Assembly: GCA_050180745.1 (NCBI GenBank)
Contig: JBFXDW010000006.1
Span: 1-31,265 of the forward strand
Reading direction: 5' to 3'
Length of the DNA: 31,265 nucleotides
Source of the DNA: JBFXDW01 sp050180745
GTDB lineage: Bacteria > Pseudomonadota > Alphaproteobacteria > UBA9219
Below are positions 7,993-14,998 of the stretch, piece after piece; position 1 is the first letter of the stretch; each line of letters begins with the position of its first letter. Below the pieces are notes generated by a model. That model did not search any database and was not told where the DNA came from. It was given only the letters and a program-made list of their open reading frames with translations. Both the position numbers and the translations under genes were made by a program.

Positions 7993-9597
7993 ATGAGTAA
8001 CATATCTGACATCACAGCTATAAATAAGCGCTGCACCTTTGCGATCATCGCGCATCCTGACGCAGGTAAAACGACCCTGACGGAAAAACTGCTCGTGTTT
8101 GGCGGCGCGATTCAGATGGCAGGCGCTGTACGCGCGCGTGGAGAACAACGCCGTTCCCGCTCGGACTGGATGAAGATTGAAAGAGACCGTGGGATTTCTG
8201 TGTCAGCCTCGGTCATGAGCTTTGATTATGCGAACCGTGTTTTTAATCTCGTGGACACCCCTGGGCACGAAGATTTTTCTGAAGATACATACCGGACTCT
8301 GACGGCCGTGGACAGCGCCGTCATGGTTATTGACGGCGCCAAAGGCATTGAATCCCAAACACGCAAATTGTTCGAGGTTTGCCGCTTACGCGATGTCCCC
8401 ATTATCACCTTTGTCAACAAGATGGATCGCGAATCGCGAGACCCCTTCGACCTCATTAGTGAGATCGAAGAAACGCTTGCGCTGGATGTGACTCCCGCAA
8501 GCTGGCCCATCGGCATGGGGCATGATTTTAAAGGGTGCTATGATCTCATTCGTGACCGCCTCATTCTGCTTGATAAAAGCGATCGAAATATCGCAGGCGA
8601 AGGCATTGCTTGCGAAGGCTTAGACGACCCCAAGCTAGATGAGCTTTTAGGCGAGGCTACCGCCACCAATTTACGCGAAGAAGTCGATATGGCGCGAGGA
8701 TTGTGCAAGCCATTCGATCCGCAGAGTTACCTTGAGGGGCATCTAACGCCCATTTATTTTGGCAGCGCGATTAACAATTTTGGTGTTCAGGAACTCCTCT
8801 TAGGACTTGCCCAGCAAGCGCCCCCTCCCCGCCCTCATAAAGCGGATGTGCGCGAGGTCGCTCCAGAAGAAGAAAAAACCACGGGCTTTGTCTTTAAAGT
8901 CCAAGCAAACATGGATCCTAACCACCGTGACCGTATTGCCTTTGTTAGACTCTGTTCCGGACATTTTAAACGCGGGATGAAATTCCTGCATACACGCAGC
9001 AACAAAACCATGGCCGTCAACAACGCCGTTTTGTTTCTGGCACGCGAGAGAGAGCTGGCCGAGGACGCTTATGCAGGCGATATTATCGGTATCCCTAATC
9101 ACGGCTCACTACGCATCGGCGATACGTTAAGCGAAACAGAAAAGATCAACTTCCTTGGCGTACCCAGCTTTGCGCCGGAACTCTTGCAACGTGCCCATAT
9201 TAACGATCCTATGAAGGTCAAACATATGCGCCGCGCATTAGAACATTTTGCTGAAGAAGGCGCCAGTCAAGTTTTCAAACCGTTAGTCGGTGCAGACTGG
9301 ATCGTCGGTGTTGTCGGCCCCTTGCAATTTGAAGTCCTCGCCCAACGCATAGAAGCCGAATACAACCTATCAGCCAATTTTGAAACGGCTGGATTAACGG
9401 CCGCACGCTGGGTTGAATCGGACAACAAACAGGCCTTTGAGAAGTTTGTTGAAGCCAACCGAAGTTCCTTGGCCGAAGATCATGATGGCGCGCTTGTTTT
9501 TCTGGCCCGCAATGCATGGCAGCTGAACCGCGCCGAAGAGGATTATCCAGAGGTTCGCTTCCTAAAAACAAAAGAACAGATAGGAAATAAGGGTTAA
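7993..9597 (+). CDS. prfC: peptide chain release factor 3
   Basis: RF3 is a GTPase that releases RF1 or RF2 from the ribosome after termination. At 534 residues it is close to E. coli RF3 (529). The G domain is complete: AHPDAGKTT (20-28), DTPGH (88-92) and NKMD (142-145). It also has the RF3-type stretch after the P-loop (VRARGEQRRSRSDWM, then RGISVSASVM) that separates RF3 from EF-G. Translation domains II and III follow. The gene is divergent from the hybrid kinase gene with a 148-bp gap that must hold both promoters. I see no strong Shine-Dalgarno before the ATG. The rplJ leader follows, but the prfC mRNA need not extend into it. Confidence 0.97.
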   Translation: MSNISDITAINKRCTFAIIAHPDAGKTTLTEKLLVFGGAIQMAGAVRARGEQRRSRSDWMKIERDRGISVSASVMSFDYANRVFNLVDTPGHEDFSEDTYRTLTAVDSAVMVIDGAKGIESQTRKLFEVCRLRDVPIITFVNKMDRESRDPFDLISEIEETLALDVTPASWPIGMGHDFKGCYDLIRDRLILLDKSDRNIAGEGIACEGLDDPKLDELLGEATATNLREEVDMARGLCKPFDPQSYLEGHLTPIYFGSAINNFGVQELLLGLAQQAPPPRPHKADVREVAPEEEKTTGFVFKVQANMDPNHRDRIAFVRLCSGHFKRGMKFLHTRSNKTMAVNNAVLFLARERELAEDAYAGDIIGIPNHGSLRIGDTLSETEKINFLGVPSFAPELLQRAHINDPMKVKHMRRALEHFAEEGASQVFKPLVGADWIVGVVGPLQFEVLAQRIEAEYNLSANFETAGLTAARWVESDNKQAFEKFVEANRSSLAEDHDGALVFLARNAWQLNRAEEDYPEVRFLKTKEQIGNKG

Positions 9598-9675
9598 CAC
9601 CCTCTTTTCATCAAATTTAGACTTGCTTTCATGGGATACGGCGGGTATAGATGCCTCCTCGTCGCAGAAATGCGG

Positions 9676-9738
9676 CGTCCTGTCCAAGACTGCGGGTGCT
9701 CTTTAGGGAGCTTAAATTGCCAGCAATAGATGGGATCT
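9676..9738 (+). promoter_or_regulatory. ribosomal protein L10 leader (L10-L12 autoregulatory site)
   Basis: The 5' untranslated region of rplJ contains CCAAGACTGCGGGTG, then CTTAAA, then CCAGCAATAGATGGG. These have the order and conserved bases of the kink-turn L10 leader that binds the L10(L12)4 complex: AAGA and AUAGA face each other, with UGC/GCA and GG/CC as pairs. It sits about 150 bases before the rplJ start. Binding of excess L10-L12 represses rplJL translation in known systems. The assignment is by pattern recognition; a covariance search would settle it. Confidence 0.75.
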
Positions 9739-9840
9739 GAAATGATTATATGTGCTTGATCCGATGGCTTTCTGGGCTATCTTTCATAGATTAAGTGCCA
9801 TTTCAATCTCCCCTCTTTAACATCTTGGACTTTTGGTGAG

Positions 9841-9859
9841 TTCTCGCTTTTTGCGAGAA
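9841..9859 (+). promoter_or_regulatory. hairpin in the rplJ leader
   Basis: A perfect 7-bp stem, TTCTCGC with GCGAGAA, has a five-T loop and lies 30 bases before the rplJ start codon. There is no T-tract after it, so it is not a terminator. It may be part of the leader's regulatory fold, or simply sequester the upstream ATG at 9859. Confidence 0.4.
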
Positions 9860-9888
9860 TGACGTTGAATGATGAAGAGAGGTTCCTT

Positions 9889-10407
9889 ATGAGCGTAAAT
9901 CGCACACTTAAAGAAGGTAAGGTTGCTTCCTATACGGAAGCAATGAAGGACGCCGGACTCGTTGTTGTTCTAAAGCAAAACAGTCTTAACGCCGACCAAA
10001 CCCTTGCGCTACGGCGTGCAGGGCATGAGCAAGGCGTGGCGATTCTGGTTGCTAAAAACTCTTTGGTAAAAATCGCGTTGAAAGAAGCGGGGTTGGAAGG
10101 TCTTGATCCTTATATGCAAGGACAAACCATGCTGGCTTTCTCGGAAGACGCAGTTACGGCAGCGAAAGTTGCAGCAAATTTTGCGAAAGAGAACAAAGAT
10201 GGTCTGATCCTTATGGCTGCGGCTATGAACGGTCAGATTCTAGACCAACAAGGAGCAATGGCTCTAGCAACGCTGCCGTCTCTTGATGAGCTGCGTGGCA
10301 AACTGATTGGCCTGTTACAAGCTCCTGCGACGAAGGTTGCGGGCGTACTTCAGGCTCCAGCTGGACAATTGGCACGCGTTATGGCTGCCAAGGCAAAAGC
10401 TGCTTAA
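9889..10407 (+). CDS. rplJ: 50S ribosomal protein L10
   Basis: L10 forms the base of the ribosomal stalk and carries L7/L12 dimers on its C-terminal helix. Using the ATG at 9889 the protein has 172 residues, the usual alphaproteobacterial length. The ribosome site AGAGAGG lies 6 bases before this ATG. An in-frame ATG at 9859 would add 10 residues not typical of L10 and has no ribosome site. The family core (SVVVLKQNSL-type strand, KNSLVKIAL, and an Ala/Leu-rich C-terminal L12-binding helix) is intact. It is followed 47 bases later by rplL and preceded by the L10 leader. The usual upstream rplK-rplA genes are absent; prfC is there instead. Confidence 0.97.
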   Translation: MSVNRTLKEGKVASYTEAMKDAGLVVVLKQNSLNADQTLALRRAGHEQGVAILVAKNSLVKIALKEAGLEGLDPYMQGQTMLAFSEDAVTAAKVAANFAKENKDGLILMAAAMNGQILDQQGAMALATLPSLDELRGKLIGLLQAPATKVAGVLQAPAGQLARVMAAKAKAA

Positions 10408-10454
10408 TCCAACAACAAACTTGATAAAACTCTAAAACTCGAAGGAGAGACAAA

Positions 10455-10829
10455 ATGGCTGATTTAGCAAAAATCGTAGATCAACTTTCAGAACTTACCG
10501 TTATCGAAGCAGCTGAACTTTCAAAGATGCTGGAAGAAAAATGGGGCGTTAGCGCAGCGGCTCCTGTTGCTGTTGCAGCTGTTGCTGGTGGTAACGCTGC
10601 TGCCGCAGCTGAAGAAAAAGACGAGTTCGACGTTGTTCTGGCTGATGTAGGCGCTAAGAAAATCGACGTGATTAAGGAAGTTCGCGCGATCACAGGTCTT
10701 GGACTGAAGGAAGCTAAGGACCTCGTTGAAGGCGCTCCTAAGACCCTGAAAGAAGGTGTAGCGAAGAGCGAAGCAGAAAAGATGAAAGCTGCTCTTGAAA
10801 AGGCTGGCGCTAAGGTTGAGCTGAAGTAA
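10455..10829 (+). CDS. rplL: 50S ribosomal protein L7/L12
   Basis: L7/L12 is the multi-copy stalk protein that recruits and stimulates translational GTPases, including the RF3 encoded just upstream. At 124 residues it is standard length. The N-terminal dimerisation and L10-binding domain is followed by an Ala/Val/Gly-rich hinge (about 33-52). The C-terminal domain starts at EKDEFDVVL and carries the conserved KIDVIKEVRAITGLGLKEAK factor-binding helix region. AAGGAGA is 7 bases before the ATG. The operon ends here at a strong terminator rather than running on into rpoB. Confidence 0.98.
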   Translation: MADLAKIVDQLSELTVIEAAELSKMLEEKWGVSAAAPVAVAAVAGGNAAAAAEEKDEFDVVLADVGAKKIDVIKEVRAITGLGLKEAKDLVEGAPKTLKEGVAKSEAEKMKAALEKAGAKVELK

Positions 10830-10862
10830 GAAATTTTTTAGCTTTAGCTAGAAGTAAAAAAG

Positions 10863-10894
10863 AAACGGAGAGATGAAAATCTCTCCGTTTTTTT
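10863..10894 (+). terminator. strong terminator between convergent rplJL and divK-pleD units
   Basis: An 11-bp perfect stem (AAACGGAGAGA, 10863-10873, with 10880-10890) is followed by seven T residues on the plus strand. On the minus strand the same stem is followed by TTTCTTTTTT, so it probably also ends the divK-pleD transcript, whose last stop codon is at 10896-10898. Confidence 0.92.
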
Positions 10895-10895
10895 G

Positions 10896-11207
10896 TTAAT
10901 TCGTCCAAGAGTCATTTGTAAAGATAGAGGACTCATAGGGAATGCTTCGCGGACGAGCCGCCGATATCATATCTTCCTTCAAAGACACGCGATTCACGCC
11001 GACCACCCTCAACATATCTGCATTCTTGTGATATAAGTGCGGAACGACCTGAACCATTTCCTGACCTCTCCGCCCATCAGAGGGTACCCATGGCCGCCTA
11101 TTGGTCAAACGTAGCTCATCAAACATGTCCGCTGCCCTCGCCCATACTGGTTGGGTAGCAGTGAGACACGTTAAAAGGATAAAGGTAAATAAAAGAGTCT
11201 TTTTCAT
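10896..11207 (-). CDS. small exported protein of unknown function, last gene of the divK-pleD operon
   Basis: This 103-residue protein has a clear Sec signal peptide: MKKT, a hydrophobic core to about residue 18, and a likely cleavage after the Ala-Arg-Ala near residue 25. The mature part is about 78 residues, polar, with Arg/Pro-rich patches and no cysteine. I recognise no family. Its ATG overlaps the pleD stop in an ATGA arrangement, so it is very likely translationally coupled to pleD. In Caulobacter the gene after divK-pleD is rpmG, so an exported protein here is unexpected. A role downstream of c-di-GMP signalling is only a guess from position. Confidence 0.72.
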   Translation of the reverse strand: MKKTLLFTFILLTCLTATQPVWARAADMFDELRLTNRRPWVPSDGRRGQEMVQVVPHLYHKNADMLRVVGVNRVSLKEDMISAARPRSIPYESSIFTNDSWTN

Positions 11208-12574
11208 TCTTCGATAACGACTTTGTTGCGGCCTGTTTCTTTAGCACGGTACAGGGCCGCATCGGCGCGATCAAGAATCTTTTGAGCGGACTCATTGCTT
11301 TCATGGTTAATGGCCGCAACCCCAAAACTAGCTGAAACATCAATCGTAAGACCGCCTTCATTAACCACGATAGGCGTCTGAGCTATAGCCAAACGAAGAC
11401 GCTCAGCAGCCATACGCGCAATTTCTAACTCTGTTTCAGGCAGGATAATCGAGAATTCTTCCCCCCCCATACGGACCACAAGATCCGAAGCCCGCAGATT
11501 GGTCTGAAGTCGATTAACAGTTTCTTTTAACACCACATCCCCTGCCGCATGACCATGCGTATCATTCACAGCCTTGAAATGATCAAGATCAAGAGACACA
11601 ACCGAGAGAGGACGCTTGCCCTGAGAGCATCGTGCGAACAGAGCAGGCAAATGCATATCGAGATAACGCCGATTATAGGCTCCTGTAAGAGGATCAATCA
11701 GAGCCAGTGACAGATTCTGCTCTAACTTCTGCTTCAAGCGATCATAATGTTGTTTTTGTTGGAACTGGGTCCGCACACGCGCCACAAGTTCCGAACGCTC
11801 AATCGGACGCAAAAGATAATCATTCGCCCCAAGATCAAGCCCTTTAGCAACCTGCTCAACTTCTTCATCATTCGCCAACAAAAGAACAGGTATGTTGCGC
11901 GTTGACTCTTGTGCGCGAATTCTCCCGCATAAGGAGAGCCCCTCCCCCACAGGCAGATCAAGGCTAATCAGCAACAGATCAAAGCTCCCAGAAGAGGCTT
12001 GTCGTGCAAGATCATCAGCTGTCGTTGCCAAGACAACTTCGCTTGCAACGCCACGCAGAGCCTCTTCAATCACTTTACGATCGCTTTCCAGCTCCTCCAA
12101 CAGGAGAACTCTGCCTTGCCGCGGCGTAGCATCGTTGTAATCATCTTCAACGGCACCAAAACCAGCTAATGTAGCAAGCCTCAAACGCCACTCATCACGC
12201 ATCATCTTAAGACGCAACGAGGAGCGTACACGCGCAAACAAAGCTGTGTCATTAAAAGGCTTGGTCAGAAAATCATCTGCACCACACTCAAGTCCATAAA
12301 CACGATCTTTCACATCCGACAGCGCCGTTATCATAATAACAGGGATGTGCGCCGTCGTCTTATCAGACTTTAATTTTTTACAAACTTCAAAACCATCCAT
12401 CCCAGGCATCATAATGTCCAAAAGGATAATATCGGGCATGTCTTTTTGGATAACTTCAAACGCCTCGGGACCAGATGCCGCTGTATCCACCACATAATAA
12501 TCTTTGGCCAATTTCGCGGCCAAAAGCTTAACGTTAAGCGGTGTATCGTCAACAACAAGAATGCGCGCAGACAT
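11204..12574 (-). CDS. pleD: PleD-type diguanylate cyclase response regulator
   Basis: PleD makes cyclic di-GMP when phosphorylated and controls polar development in Caulobacter. The 456-residue protein has the same REC-REC-GGDEF order. The first receiver has D9/D10, phospho-acceptor D53 and K105. The second receiver (about 154-270) has Ser204 where the phospho-Asp should be, and acts as the dimerisation adaptor in the family. The cyclase domain has a GGEEF active site at 370-374, metal-binding D329, and an intact product-inhibition site RASD at 361-364. It therefore looks active and feedback-inhibited. It lies directly downstream of divK (2-base gap), as in Caulobacter, and overlaps the next gene. 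Confidence 0.95.
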   Translation of the reverse strand: MSARILVVDDTPLNVKLLAAKLAKDYYVVDTAASGPEAFEVIQKDMPDIILLDIMMPGMDGFEVCKKLKSDKTTAHIPVIMITALSDVKDRVYGLECGADDFLTKPFNDTALFARVRSSLRLKMMRDEWRLRLATLAGFGAVEDDYNDATPRQGRVLLLEELESDRKVIEEALRGVASEVVLATTADDLARQASSGSFDLLLISLDLPVGEGLSLCGRIRAQESTRNIPVLLLANDEEVEQVAKGLDLGANDYLLRPIERSELVARVRTQFQQKQHYDRLKQKLEQNLSLALIDPLTGAYNRRYLDMHLPALFARCSQGKRPLSVVSLDLDHFKAVNDTHGHAAGDVVLKETVNRLQTNLRASDLVVRMGGEEFSIILPETELEIARMAAERLRLAIAQTPIVVNEGGLTIDVSASFGVAAINHESNESAQKILDRADAALYRAKETGRNKVVIEE

Positions 12575-12576
12575 AA

Positions 12577-12978
12577 CTATCTGTCCTTTAGGAAGCGCTG
12601 AACAGTTTCAAGAAACGAAGAAACCGCTATGGGTTTGGAGATATATCCTTCGCACCCACCTTGCAAAATACGCTCCTGATCCCCCTTCATGGCAAAAGCC
12701 GTGATAGCAACAACCGGAATATTCATGAGCGCAGGATCGTTCTTAATCCATCGCGTAATCTCAAGGCCAGAAACTTCGGGAAGCTGAATATCCATAAGGA
12801 TAAGATCAGGATGATACTCACGCGCAAGGCCAAGCACCTCCATCCCATCGCTGGTATGAATCGTTTTATAGCCATTAGCATTCAAAAGATCGCAAAAAAG
12901 CTTTTTGTTAAGCTCATTATCCTCAACGATCAGAACGGTCTTTTTTTGTTGATTTGTCATTTTTTGTTGATTTGTCAT
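12577..12978 (-). CDS. divK: single-domain response regulator DivK
   Basis: DivK is a single receiver that relays cell-cycle and polarity signals to DivJ, PleC and DivL-CckA. The protein is very close to Caulobacter DivK: VLIVEDNELN, PDLILMDIQLPE, AFAMKGD and GGCEGYISKPI are all present. Phospho-acceptor is D63 and the conserved Lys is K115. There is no output domain. The N-terminus is about 10 residues longer than Caulobacter DivK because an 18-bp tandem duplication has repeated MTNQQK. Translation could start at 12978 or at 12960. Only the first has even a weak ribosome site (TGGA). It heads the divK-pleD operon. Confidence 0.95.
   Translation of the reverse strand: MTNQQKMTNQQKKTVLIVEDNELNKKLFCDLLNANGYKTIHTSDGMEVLGLAREYHPDLILMDIQLPEVSGLEITRWIKNDPALMNIPVVAITAFAMKGDQERILQGGCEGYISKPIAVSSFLETVQRFLKDR
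12943..12978. repeat. 18-bp tandem duplication over the divK start codon
   Basis: Two exact 18-base units, 12943-12960 and 12961-12978, each encode MTNQQK on the minus strand. The result is two in-frame ATG codons six codons apart. Confidence 0.95.
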
Positions 12979-13134
12979 TGTTTCCAGATACCTTAAATAG
13001 AGGAAGCAGTCTACGAGATAAATGCTTCGTCTTAGTTAAGAATCCGTCTATATTCGCAGGCAAAAAGCAGAATTTAACTGATTTAAAGAACCATGACCGC
13101 AAAAAGTTTCAAAATCCACGAAAAGGCCACCTTA

Positions 13135-13872
13135 ATGCATGGTTTTTATACACTTCATGTTCTGGAAACAACCTCCAGCACAAACGAAGATGCCAAGCAG
13201 GCCGCCCTTGAAGGCGCACCGACAGGCCTTGTTATTCAGGCCCTCTCCCAATCCGGAGGCAAGGGCCGACAAGGGCGGCACTGGCACTCACCAGAAGGCA
13301 ATCTTTACGCAAGCATCCTGCTTAGGCCCTCTTGTGCGACTCAAGATGCAGGATTTTATTCCTTTCTGACCGCATTGGCGGTCTATGAGACTGTGCGTCA
13401 TTTTTTACCCTTAGCTAAAATAGAACTTAAATGGCCCAACGATGTGCTGGTAGAAGACAAGAAAATCAGCGGTATTTTGCTAGAAGCGGGACCTCTCAAA
13501 AACGATCAGTTTGAGTATCTTATTGTGGGCGTTGGGCTTAACATTACCTCTCACCCAGAAAACCCTCTTTATCCTGTAACTAATCTGTGCGCCGAAGGAG
13601 CTAAAAACCCGCCTGTTTCTACTGCTTTAGAAATATTCCTTGAAAAATTTGAAAAATGGCGTCTAACCCTCCTATCGGATGGGTTTGATTCGTTGAGGTC
13701 TGCATGGTTATCCCATGCTAGACAGGGGAAAATGGTTGCACGCTTGCCACATAAAGAAATACACGGCACATTTGTGAGCATTGACGAAGCGGGACAGCTT
13801 CTGTTAAAGCGCGATGATGATAGTGTGATTGTACCAATTTCTGCAGCAGATATATTTTTTGATAAGGAATAA
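13135..13872 (+). CDS. birA: biotin--[acetyl-CoA-carboxylase] ligase
   Basis: BirA makes biotinyl-AMP and transfers biotin to the carrier domain of acetyl-CoA carboxylase and related carboxylases. This is the short form of about 245 residues without the DNA-binding repressor domain. Counted from the ATG at 13135, it has the STN motif near 15-17, the biotinyl-AMP loop GGKGRQGRHW at 41-50, KWPNDVLV at 99-106 and KISGILLE at 110-117. An in-frame ATG at 13093 would add 14 residues. I prefer 13135 because AAAAGG precedes it and the motif spacing then fits the family, but the choice is not certain. coaX follows 3 bases after the stop, a common alphaproteobacterial pairing. Confidence 0.93.
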   Translation: MHGFYTLHVLETTSSTNEDAKQAALEGAPTGLVIQALSQSGGKGRQGRHWHSPEGNLYASILLRPSCATQDAGFYSFLTALAVYETVRHFLPLAKIELKWPNDVLVEDKKISGILLEAGPLKNDQFEYLIVGVGLNITSHPENPLYPVTNLCAEGAKNPPVSTALEIFLEKFEKWRLTLLSDGFDSLRSAWLSHARQGKMVARLPHKEIHGTFVSIDEAGQLLLKRDDDSVIVPISAADIFFDKE

Positions 13873-13875
13873 AAA

Positions 13876-14676
13876 ATGCTTCTTGTCATTGATGCGGGTA
13901 ATACAAATACAGTTTTCGCACTTTTTGATGGACGCGACCAAAAAGGGTTGTGGCGCATTTCAACGAATGCTCAACGAACCTGTGATGAATATGCCGTTTT
14001 TCTAAAACCCCTGATGATGCAAACAGGCGTGAACCCTGCTGCCGTAACAGATGCCATTATTGGTTCTGTTGTTCCGGATTTAAATTTCAATCTCATAAAA
14101 TTGTGCGTCGAACATTTTTCTTGTGAACCTCTATGCGTTGGCAATAAAAACGTCGAAACAGGCGTACAAATCGACATAGACCGCCCCGAGGAGCTCGGTG
14201 CAGACAGACTGATTAATGCTGCTGCGGGCATTGAAAAATATGGCGCCTCACTGATGGTCATTGATTTTGGTACGGCCACCACTTTCGATTTAATCAACAA
14301 AGAAGGAATTTATTGCGGCGGCGCCATCGCTCCCGGAATCAATTTATCCTTGCGCGCCCTTCATATGGCAGCAGCTAAGCTGCCAAGCGTTGCGATCGAA
14401 AAGCCTCCTCGCGCTGTTGCAAAAAATACTATAACAGCCATTCAATCAGGCGTTTTTTGGGGCTATGTAGGATTGGTTGAAGGCCTGATACGCCGCATGA
14501 AGGATGAAATGAACGAAGACATGACCGTTGTAGCCACAGGCGGTCTTGCACCCTTATTTACTGAAACGATCAAAGAGATTGATTACGCAGATAATAATCT
14601 AACTCTGCAAGGGTTAGCCCTTATTTTTGAGAAAAACAAACAGCCTATTATTCAAAAAGCATCCAAGACAGCTTGA
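13876..14676 (+). CDS. coaX: type III pantothenate kinase
   Basis: CoaX phosphorylates pantothenate in the first step of coenzyme A synthesis, and unlike CoaA it is not inhibited by CoA. At 266 residues it matches the family. The ASKHA-fold phosphate-1 motif DAGNTNT is at 6-12. The RPEELGADR stretch and DFGTATTFD (phosphate-2) follow in order. AAGGA lies before the ATG. The gene is in operon with birA, and both serve cofactor supply for carboxylation and acyl metabolism. Its last 25 bases overlap a pilin gene on the opposite strand. Confidence 0.96.
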   Translation: MLLVIDAGNTNTVFALFDGRDQKGLWRISTNAQRTCDEYAVFLKPLMMQTGVNPAAVTDAIIGSVVPDLNFNLIKLCVEHFSCEPLCVGNKNVETGVQIDIDRPEELGADRLINAAAGIEKYGASLMVIDFGTATTFDLINKEGIYCGGAIAPGINLSLRALHMAAAKLPSVAIEKPPRAVAKNTITAIQSGVFWGYVGLVEGLIRRMKDEMNEDMTVVATGGLAPLFTETIKEIDYADNNLTLQGLALIFEKNKQPIIQKASKTA

Positions 14677-14801
14677 AAGCGGCCTGCAAGATTTCCCCCA
14701 ATCAAAGGCAGAACACCGACTATAGCCAGTACAACAAAAGCAGCGATAAAGGCATATTCAATAGCCGATGCACCACGGGTTTCTTTAAGGAAAGAGAACA
14801 T
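14652..14801 (-). CDS. flp: Flp/Fap-type pilin
   Basis: A 49-codon reading frame on the minus strand encodes a typical Flp-type IVb pilin. A short leader, MFSFLKETRG, is followed by ASAIEYAFIAAFVVLAIVGV, which matches the G-(x)4-E-Y prepilin processing signal. Cleavage after G10 leaves Glu at +5 and Tyr at +6. The remaining helix is hydrophobic with a short polar tail. AAGGA lies 8 bases before the ATG, which supports real translation. In known systems such pilins are processed by a TadV/CpaA peptidase and assembled by Tad (CpaB-F) machinery; none of those genes is in this window. It overlaps the coaX 3' end antisense by 25 bases and is divergent from ctpA. Confidence 0.88.
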   Translation of the reverse strand: MFSFLKETRGASAIEYAFIAAFVVLAIVGVLPLIGGNLAGRFQAVLDAF

Positions 14802-14998
14802 GGGGACAGTCCTTCTTTTATAGTTTTCAATTTCTGAAGGGGTTTCAAAAATCTACACGAGAATTTTATAGACTCTAACCCCTAATTTTTTCTTATTATG
14901 AACCTCAATTCACCTGTTTCTTCTTTGCGCCTAATCCGCTAAAGTTTTCCTCAACTTTTCTTATTCTCGCGATTCGCCTTTAGGGAGATTTTGGCTCT

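Noticed and set aside
9859..9888. Upstream ATG as the rplJ start
   Set aside because: There is no ribosome site and it overlaps a hairpin; the ATG at 9889 has AGAGAGG and gives normal L10 length.
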